From positions 236,664-300,663 of the forward strand of contig MEGH01000005.1 in the NCBI GenBank assembly GCA_001725415.1: DNA of 64,000 nucleotides, written 5' to 3'. This document shows, piece by piece, positions 58,592-64,000 of this stretch (its first letter is position 1; each line of letters begins with the position of its first letter). A program made the position numbers and the translations under genes. Source of the DNA: Pseudonocardia sp. SCN 73-27. Its GTDB lineage: Bacteria > Actinomycetota > Actinomycetes > Mycobacteriales > Pseudonocardiaceae. Under the pieces are notes generated by a model that was given only the letters and a program-made list of their open reading frames with translations, had not been told where the DNA came from and did not search any database.

Positions 58592-60699
58592 GCCGCCCCC
58601 TCCGCGGAGGCCGCCTCGGCGGGTCGTGAGCGGTAATGGTCGCTACAGCGACCATTACCGCTCACAGGCTCCAGACGGACCGCGGCGACCTTGAACTCCG
58701 GCATCCGGCTGACCGGATCCAGCGCGGGGTTGGTGATCAGGTTCGCGGCCTGGTCGTCGCCGAAGTGGAACGGCAGGAACACCGTGTCCGGGCGCAGCGT
58801 CGCGACGCAGCGGACCCGGGCGCGCACACGGCCGCGGCGGGACTCCACGTGAGCCCATCCGCCGTCGGCCAGTCCGGCGCGGGCCGCGGTGTCGGGGTGG
58901 ACCTCGACGAAGTTCTCCGGCGAGATCGAGACCAGTTCGTCGACGCGGCGCGTCTGCGCCCCCGACTGGTAGTGCACCAGCACCCGGCCGGTGGTGGCGC
59001 GCAACGGATAGGGATCGTCGGGGAGCTCGGCGGCGGGCACGTGGTCGACGGCGACGAGGCGGGCGCGGCCGTCGGGGTGGGCGAAGTGGTCGAGGAAGAG
59101 GCGTGGGGTGCCGGGGTGGTCGGTCGACGGGCAGGGCCAGTGCAGCGACTCGCCTGCGTCGAGGCGCTCATAGGTGATGCCGGAGTAGTCGGCGGGTCCG
59201 CCCGCCGACGCCGCGCGCAGCTCGTCGAACACCGCGCGCGGCGTCGTGGGGAAGCCGCCGTAGCCCAGTTCGGCGGCGAGGTCGGTGATGACGTCGAGGT
59301 CGGTCGGGACGCCGGGTGGCGGGGGCAGAGCGCGGCGGCGGCGCAGCACCCGGCCCTCGAGGTTCGTGACGGTGCCCTCCTCCTCGGCCCACTGGGCGAC
59401 GGGCAGCACCACGTCGGCGCGCCGGGCGGTCTCGCCGGGCAGGAAGTCGGCGACGACAAGGAGATCGAGCGCGTCCAATTTGGAGGCGACACGGGCCGAG
59501 TCAGGCGCCGACACCCGCAGGTTCGACCCGAACACCAGCAGCGCCCGCGGGCCCCCTGGCGTACCGATGGCGTCGATGAGCTCGACCGCCGACCGGCCCG
59601 GGCCGGGGATCGAGGCCGGGTCCACCCCCCACACACCCGCGACGTGCGCACGCGCGGCCGGATCGTCGATGCGGCGGTAGCCGGGCAGCTGGTCGGCCTT
59701 CTGCCCGTGCTCGCGCCCGCCCTGCCCGTTGCCCTGCCCGGTGATCGTCCCGAACCCGGACCCCGGTGTGCCGGGGAGCCCGAGCGCGAGGGCGAGGTTG
59801 ATCCACGCCGTCACGGTGTCGACGCCGTGCGCGTGCTGCTCGGCGCCCCGCGCGGTGAGGACGTAGCGGCGCGAGGACCCGGCCAGCCAGGAGACGACTG
59901 TCCGCATGTCGGCAGCCGCCACCCCGCACACGCGCTCGGCCCGCTCCGGCCACCACTGCGCGGCGAGCCGCCAGGCGTCGTCGAAACCCGTTGTACGCGA
60001 AGACAGATAGTCGGTGTCGACCGCGCCGGACACCACCGCCGCATGCAGGAGACCCAACGCGAGGACGAGGTCCGTTCCCGGCACCGGCTGCAGGTGCAGA
60101 CCCCCGGAGCCGACAGCACGCTCGGCCGTCGGCGTAAGGCGCGGGTCGACGACCACCAGCCGCGCCGAGCCCAGGTGCCCCATCAGTGGCGGCATCGTCT
60201 CGGCGACGTTCGCACCGGCGAGGACGACGACGTCGGCGTCGTCGAGGTCGGTCACCGGGAACGGCAGGCCGCGGTCGAGGCCGAAGGCGCGGTTGCCCGC
60301 CGCCGCGGCCGACGACATGCAGAAGCGGCCGTTGTAGTCGATCTGCGACGTCCGCAGCGCGACGCGGGCGAAGCGCCCCAACAGGTACGCCTTCTCGTTG
60401 GTGAGCCCGCCGCCGCCGAGGACGGCCACGGAGTCCGGCCCGTGCAGAGCCTGCAGCTCACGGAGGCGGCCGCCCACATAGGAGAGCGCGGCGTCCCAGG
60501 ACGACACCCGTCCGTCCACCACAGGAGAGAGCAGCCGGTCCGGGTGCGCCAGCAGCGACCCCGCCGTCCAGCCCTTCTGGCACAGCCCACCGCGGTTGGT
60601 CGGGAACTCCCGCGGCGTGACCTCACCGTCGGCGCCGACCGTCATGCCGCACTGCAGTGCGCAGTACGGGCAGTGGGTGTCGGCGGGCATGCGGGCCAT
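58588..60699 (-). CDS. Assimilatory nitrate reductase catalytic subunit (NasC/NarB type)
   Basis: A 703-residue molybdopterin oxidoreductase. The [4Fe-4S] ligands are CPYCALQC near residues 10-17 and the Cys of GGLCQKGWTAG near 46. Molybdopterin-binding motifs include YNGRFCMSSAAAAGNRAFG and GSGFGTITGQGNGQGGREHG, both characteristic of nitrate reductases. It reduces nitrate to nitrite in the cytoplasm. The last ~25 residues (VSGNGRCSDHYRSRPA...) come from a palindromic repeat at 58626-58665. Starts at 60699 and 60690 (ATG) are both possible; no ribosome site is evident. Confidence 0.9.
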   Translation of the reverse strand: MARMPADTHCPYCALQCGMTVGADGEVTPREFPTNRGGLCQKGWTAGSLLAHPDRLLSPVVDGRVSSWDAALSYVGGRLRELQALHGPDSVAVLGGGGLTNEKAYLLGRFARVALRTSQIDYNGRFCMSSAAAAGNRAFGLDRGLPFPVTDLDDADVVVLAGANVAETMPPLMGHLGSARLVVVDPRLTPTAERAVGSGGLHLQPVPGTDLVLALGLLHAAVVSGAVDTDYLSSRTTGFDDAWRLAAQWWPERAERVCGVAAADMRTVVSWLAGSSRRYVLTARGAEQHAHGVDTVTAWINLALALGLPGTPGSGFGTITGQGNGQGGREHGQKADQLPGYRRIDDPAARAHVAGVWGVDPASIPGPGRSAVELIDAIGTPGGPRALLVFGSNLRVSAPDSARVASKLDALDLLVVADFLPGETARRADVVLPVAQWAEEEGTVTNLEGRVLRRRRALPPPPGVPTDLDVITDLAAELGYGGFPTTPRAVFDELRAASAGGPADYSGITYERLDAGESLHWPCPSTDHPGTPRLFLDHFAHPDGRARLVAVDHVPAAELPDDPYPLRATTGRVLVHYQSGAQTRRVDELVSISPENFVEVHPDTAARAGLADGGWAHVESRRGRVRARVRCVATLRPDTVFLPFHFGDDQAANLITNPALDPVSRMPEFKVAAVRLEPVSGNGRCSDHYRSRPAEAASAEGAA
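58626..58665. repeat. Palindromic repeat family A, copy 7
   Basis: A 40-bp palindrome with perfect 19-bp arms (GTGAGCGGTAATGGTCGCT / complement) and a two-base centre, flanked by TC and AGG. It lies inside the 3' end of the nitrate reductase gene and is translated as its C-terminus. Confidence 0.93.
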
Positions 60700-60761
60700 C
60701 GTCGGACGGCCCGGTACCGGTCGTGGTTCGGCGACGTTTCCAGCGCGTGACACCGGCAAGA

Positions 60762-62132
60762 TCACACCGCCACCGGTGCGCCGGCCGTCGCGCGGGCGGG
60801 CGAGCGGAGGTAGACGACGACCGTCACCACCGTGCACACCAGATAGAACGCGAAGAACACCCAGAACGCCGGCACCCCCGACCTCGTCGCGGCGAACGAC
60901 TGCCGGAACGCCAGGTTGATGAGCAGCCCACCGAGTGCGCCGACGGCCGCGATGAGCCCGATCGCCGCGCCGGAGACGCGTCGGGCGTGCAGCAGGGCCG
61001 CGTCAGCCGAGGCGATGCGCGCCAACGCCTTCCGTCGGAAGATCGCGGGGATCATCTTGTACGTCGACCCGTTCCCGACGCCCGAGAACACGAACAGCGC
61101 GATGAACCCGGCGACGAACAGCGGCAGCGACGCCATGCCCGACGCCACGATGCACACGACGGCCGCGGCGGCCATGGCCACGAAGTTGACGGCGGTGACG
61201 CGGGCGCCGCCGAAGCGGTCGGCCAGCCAGCCGCCGAGCGGGCGGATGAACGACCCGAGCAGCGGGCCGATGAACGTCAGTGCCGCGGCCTGCAACGGGG
61301 TGCGACCGAACTGCGTCTGCAGCACCAGCCCGAAGGCGAAGCTGTAACCGATGAACGAGCCGAACGTGCCGATGTAGAGGAACGACATGATCGCGGTGTC
61401 GCGGTCGGCGACGGCCAGCCTGAAGGCGCCGGTGTCGTTGCGGACGCTCGACAGGTTGTCCATGAACAGCGCCGCACACACCGCGCAGATCACGATCAGC
61501 GGGATGTAGACGGCCAGCAGCAGCTTCGGGTGCCCCGCGCCCGCGGTGGCGATGACCAGCAGCGCGACCAGCTGGATGACGGCCACGCCCAGGTTGCCGC
61601 CGCCCGCGTTGAGCCCCAGCGCGGTGCCCTTGCGGCCCTCGGGGAAGAACGTGTTGATGTTCGTCATCGACGACGCGAAGTTGCCACCACCGAACCCGGC
61701 CAGCGCCGCCATCAGCACGAACACCGCGTACGGGGTACCGGGCTGCAGGACGAACGCGGCCGCGACCGTCGGGATCAGGAGCAGCAGGCCCGACACGATC
61801 GTCCAGTTGCGGCCGCCGAAGCGTGCCACCGCGAACGTGTACGGCACCCGCAGCACCGCCCCGACCAGCGTCGCCGTCGCGCCGAGGAAGAACTTCCCGG
61901 CGGCGTCGACGCCGTACTCCGGGCCCATGAACAGCACGAACACCGACCACAACGTCCACACCGAGAATCCGACGTGCTCGACGAAGATCGACGCCCACAG
62001 GTTGCGGTTCGCGACCCTGCGGCCCGTGCGCTCCCAGAAGCCGGGGTCCTCGGGCTCCCAGTCGTCGATCCAGCGCCCGCCCAGCCGCCCCCGGCTGCTC
62101 GACTGCTCGTTCGTGACGTCCGTGAGGGTCAC
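60762..62132 (-). CDS. narK: Nitrate/nitrite transporter NarK
   Basis: A 456-residue MFS permease of the NarK/NasA type with 12 predicted spans. The nitrate signature stretches are GFGGGNFASSMTNINTFFP and GGGNLGVAVIQLV in the first half and FGRTPLQAAALTFIGPLLGSFIRPLGGWLADRFGG in the loops. It imports nitrate, and possibly exports nitrite, for the reductases downstream. GTG at 62132; the gap to the nitrate reductase gene is only 62 bases, so all seven genes may be one operon. Confidence 0.93.
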   Translation of the reverse strand: MTLTDVTNEQSSSRGRLGGRWIDDWEPEDPGFWERTGRRVANRNLWASIFVEHVGFSVWTLWSVFVLFMGPEYGVDAAGKFFLGATATLVGAVLRVPYTFAVARFGGRNWTIVSGLLLLIPTVAAAFVLQPGTPYAVFVLMAALAGFGGGNFASSMTNINTFFPEGRKGTALGLNAGGGNLGVAVIQLVALLVIATAGAGHPKLLLAVYIPLIVICAVCAALFMDNLSSVRNDTGAFRLAVADRDTAIMSFLYIGTFGSFIGYSFAFGLVLQTQFGRTPLQAAALTFIGPLLGSFIRPLGGWLADRFGGARVTAVNFVAMAAAAVVCIVASGMASLPLFVAGFIALFVFSGVGNGSTYKMIPAIFRRKALARIASADAALLHARRVSGAAIGLIAAVGALGGLLINLAFRQSFAATRSGVPAFWVFFAFYLVCTVVTVVVYLRSPARATAGAPVAV

Positions 62133-62274
62133 GCCTGGCCTCCCGCCGCTCGCCGATCAGATCGGTGGCAGACGCTAGGAAGCGCGGATTACCTCGTCGT
62201 GGCCCCGCGTGTCATCGACGCAACGGGGCCCTCAATGTGACGCGGTCGACGCTGTGAGGCGCCGGTCGACGCTC

Positions 62275-62316
62275 GTGAGCGGTAATGGTCGCCATAGCGC
62301 GACCATCGCCGCTCAC
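62275..62316. repeat. Palindromic repeat family A, copy 8
   Basis: Arms GTGAGCGGTAATGGTCGC and GCGACCATCGCCGCTCAC with two mismatches and a CATAGC centre, flanked by CTC and AGG. It lies just past the stop of the TIGR02569-like gene and ~140 bases upstream of narK. Confidence 0.88.
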
Positions 62317-62321
62317 AGGGG

Positions 62322-63167
62322 TCAGAGACGGGCGCTGATCAGGCCCGCGGCCCGCTCCAGGCCGCCGAGCGAGCGGACCGTGCCCTCAGGGTGCTGAGCG
62401 TGCAGGGCCAGCCGGTAGAGCAGGGCGCGCAGCAGCGCCTGCGGCCACTCGGCCAGGTGCGACCACCGCTCGAGGATGCCCGCGTCGGCGTTGCCCCAGG
62501 CCAGGGCGTCGATGACGACGACCGCCGCCGCCCACTCCGCCGGCCGCCAGAACGGCACGAGATCGAGCACCGCCGGGCTGCCGTCGGAGTCGAACAGGAC
62601 CGCGCCGAACAGCTCGCCGTGCACGACCTGCGGGACCAGCTTGATCGGGCGGCGGTAGGCACCGAGCTCGGAGAACAGGTCGCCACCCGTGGCGGGGTCG
62701 AGCGTCAGCCTGCGCTCGCCGAACGCCGCCGACACCGAGCGTGACAGCACGTCGTCGCGGTCGTCGAGCAGCCGCGGGCGCAGCACGTCGGCCGTCGCGG
62801 CGTGCAGGCGCATCGCGGCGGCGACGACGTCGTCGTGGCGCGGTTCGGCGCTGCCCGGCAGGAACCGGCACGCCGCCCAGCCGGCGACGACCCAGCGCCC
62901 GTCCGATGACCGCAGCGGCCGGGCGAGGCGCACCCCGTCGACGGTGAGGTTCTCCAGCACGCCGGCCGACCACGCCGCCACGGCGTTGTCGGACACCGGC
63001 CGGATGAGGGCCTCGCCGCACTGCCAGGCGCGCTGGCCGGCCCAGGCGACGGGTCGGGGCGGCGCGTCGGCGACACCGAACGCGGTGCGGACGTGCTGGG
63101 GCAACGCCTCCCCCGCCCCGGGCGCGCGCGGCCCCGGATCAGCGGAGGCTGTGTGAGCTGCGGTCAC
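62322..63167 (-). CDS. TIGR02569-like actinobacterial protein
   Basis: A 281-residue protein of a conserved actinobacterial family of unknown function. QRAWQCGEALIRPVSDNAVAAWSAGVLENL, RWVVAGWAACRFLPG, PQVVHGELFGAVLFD, VLDLVPFWRPAEWAAAVVVIDAL are family-like stretches split over the sequence. The HGEL followed by VLDLVPFWR resembles the catalytic segment of aminoglycoside phosphotransferase-like folds, but substrate and activity are unknown. As I recall, Rv3205c occupies the corresponding place in M. tuberculosis. GTG at 63167 was chosen over 63176; neither has a clear ribosome site. Confidence 0.75.
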   Translation of the reverse strand: MTAAHTASADPGPRAPGAGEALPQHVRTAFGVADAPPRPVAWAGQRAWQCGEALIRPVSDNAVAAWSAGVLENLTVDGVRLARPLRSSDGRWVVAGWAACRFLPGSAEPRHDDVVAAAMRLHAATADVLRPRLLDDRDDVLSRSVSAAFGERRLTLDPATGGDLFSELGAYRRPIKLVPQVVHGELFGAVLFDSDGSPAVLDLVPFWRPAEWAAAVVVIDALAWGNADAGILERWSHLAEWPQALLRALLYRLALHAQHPEGTVRSLGGLERAAGLISARL

Positions 63168-63236
63168 GCCCCGCACGCTACCTGCGACGGTCGTGGGCGT
63201 CGTGCCGCCACGCGGGCGCGACCACGGTGAACGGGC

Positions 63237-64000
63237 TCAGCCGACGACACGGTCGGGGTCGTCGCTGCCGGTCGCGGGCGCGTCGGCGGATGGCGGCGGC
63301 GGCTGTTCGGCGGCGGCGCGACGGGCCTGTTCGGCCTCCGCGGCGCGGACCGTCTCGGCCATGCCGGGGTACATCCAGCCGACGCCCGGCGCGACCGCGA
63401 CCGTGTCCTCGCCGGCCGCGCAGGGCGCCATGTACTCGTGGGCCGCCGAGCCGCCCATCATGCCTACGTCGCTCTCGACCCGGTACCAGCGCAGGCCGGT
63501 GCGGTCGTAGATCCGGTCGTAGGCCTGGATGCAGAGGTTGTAGACCTCGTCCAGCCCGGCCTCGTCGCGGTCGAAGCTGTAGGCGTCCTTCATCGCGAAC
63601 TCGCGGGTGCGGAGGATGCCGGCCCGGGGCCGCGGTTCGTCACGTTCCTTGGTCTGGATCTGGTAGAGCAGCAGCGGCAGGTCGCGGTAGGAGCGAACCT
63701 CGTGGGCGACGTGGCCGGTCACGCATTCCTCGCCGGTCATGGCCAGCACCATCGGCGATCCCTTGCGGTCTGCTAGCTTGAACAGTGCGTCGATCCCGTA
63801 CCGGCCCGTCTTCTCCCAGGGGTCGGCCGGCTGCATGATCGGCATCGAGATCTCCTGGCCGCCGATCCGGTCCATCTCCTCGCGGATGATCTGCTCCGCT
63901 TTGCGATGGGCCCGCAGCCCGGCCGGCAGGTAGGTCCAGAGCCCGGCCCCCATCTGCCGGACCATGCCTGCCCGGACCAGCAGTTTGTGGCTGATCGCCT
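63237..64000 (-). CDS. Prolyl-tRNA synthetase-like protein, C-terminally short, 5' end outside window
   Basis: The frame is open to the right edge and reads SHKLLVRAGMVRQMGAGLWTYLP, then EQIIREEMDRIGGQEISMPIM and RTREFAMKDAYSFD (motif 2 region), all characteristic of bacterial ProRS. After MGGSAAHEYMAPCAAGEDTV the sequence ends within ~55 residues in an Ala/Glu/Pro-rich tail. Canonical ProRS (~570 residues) continues with an editing insertion, class II motif 3 and an anticodon domain; all are absent, and the next gene starts 69 bases on. It is probably a truncated paralogue; the essential proS should be elsewhere. Confidence 0.8.
   Translation of the reverse strand, partial: AISHKLLVRAGMVRQMGAGLWTYLPAGLRAHRKAEQIIREEMDRIGGQEISMPIMQPADPWEKTGRYGIDALFKLADRKGSPMVLAMTGEECVTGHVAHEVRSYRDLPLLLYQIQTKERDEPRPRAGILRTREFAMKDAYSFDRDEAGLDEVYNLCIQAYDRIYDRTGLRWYRVESDVGMMGGSAAHEYMAPCAAGEDTVAVAPGVGWMYPGMAETVRAAEAEQARRAAAEQPPPPSADAPATGSDDPDRVVG

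Noticed and set aside
62133-62275. A GlnR box upstream of narK
   Set aside because: GlnR control is expected for such clusters, but no adequate GTNAC-N6-GAAAC pair was found in this gap, so none is annotated.
4574-62316. Family A palindromes as ordinary Rho-independent terminators only
   Set aside because: They lie at gene ends and may terminate, but they lack U-tracts, share conserved outer ends across copies, occur inside coding sequence three times and once inside an operon. They are listed as a repeat family with function left open.
1-64000. CRISPR array or cas genes
   Set aside because: No regularly spaced direct repeats with unique spacers were seen. The repeated elements are dispersed palindromes kilobases apart, and the only tandem repeats (189-215, 43213-43284) have no spacers.
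63168-64000. A frameshift hiding the rest of the prolyl-tRNA synthetase
   Set aside because: Other minus-strand frames between 63168 and 63600 do not read as the editing or anticodon domain, and the next gene follows after 69 bases. Truncation is therefore more likely than a single frameshift.

Overview
This is a 64 kb stretch of chromosome from a very high-GC actinobacterium. The evidence is pervasive GC-rich codons, many GTG starts, strong AGGAGG-type ribosome sites, mycoredoxin, WhiB7, AdnAB, UvrD2, UPF0182 and DUF2342-type proteins, a SARP regulator and an actinobacterial initiator tRNA. Style and gene content suggest Pseudonocardia or a close relative (inference). From about 17.4 kb rightward the backbone follows, as I recall it, the Mycobacterium tuberculosis block Rv3193c-Rv3205c: UPF0182 membrane protein, DUF2342 metalloprotease, ThiF-like protein, ABC1 kinase, WhiB7, UvrD2, mycoredoxin, NudC, K+ channel, AdnB, AdnA, alpha/beta hydrolase, alkyltransferase-like protein, TIGR02569-like protein. 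Blocks of other genes interrupt this order.

Layout. 0-17 kb is accessory and regulatory: an SGNH-acyltransferase, an S4 protein, a SARP regulator, an SDR, a LarA homologue, a DivIVA-like coiled coil, a cupin, an HhH protein, a MarR regulator divergent from an FAD monooxygenase around a perfect 36-bp palindrome, an SDR/LysR pair, an ArsR/VOC pair, an isochorismatase-like hydrolase next to a LuxR regulator, and a DHA2 drug exporter. At 16.8-17.15 kb a decayed tyrosine integrase lies against the initiator tRNA gene, a scar of a lost integrative element. 17.4-34.7 kb holds the conserved block up to NudC, two M16 peptidases (one active-site dead), a VapBC module and a ProA-like dehydrogenase. 34.8-44.3 kb holds a class F sortase with a possible substrate lipoprotein, exonuclease III, the xylose genes xylA-xylB-ROK regulator, a K+ channel, a saccharopine-dehydrogenase-like protein and a MarR/DoxX pair. 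44.4-52.3 kb holds adnB-adnA, a hydrolase and an ATL protein. 52.4-62.1 kb is a complete assimilatory nitrate cluster on the minus strand: narK, nasC, nasB, nirB, nirD, a HemD/winged-helix regulator of NnaR type, and a sirohydrochlorin chelatase. Its last six genes overlap by four bases each. The window ends in a TIGR02569-like gene and a prolyl-tRNA synthetase-like gene that stops before the editing and anticodon domains.

Most unusual features. (1) Eight dispersed 35-46 bp near-perfect palindromes with CTCGTGAG...CTCACAGG ends sit immediately downstream of, or inside, the 3' ends of genes. Three of them supply the C-terminal codons of an SDR, a K+ channel and the nitrate reductase. (2) A second palindrome family occurs twice, and a cluster of three further hairpins lies upstream of the adnB stop. 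(3) The whiB7 leader carries an AT-rich promoter, a 69-codon upstream ORF and an intrinsic terminator, i.e. a readable attenuator. (4) An integrase scar abuts tRNA-fMet. (5) Two regulator genes have promoters placed so that their mRNAs would be leaderless.
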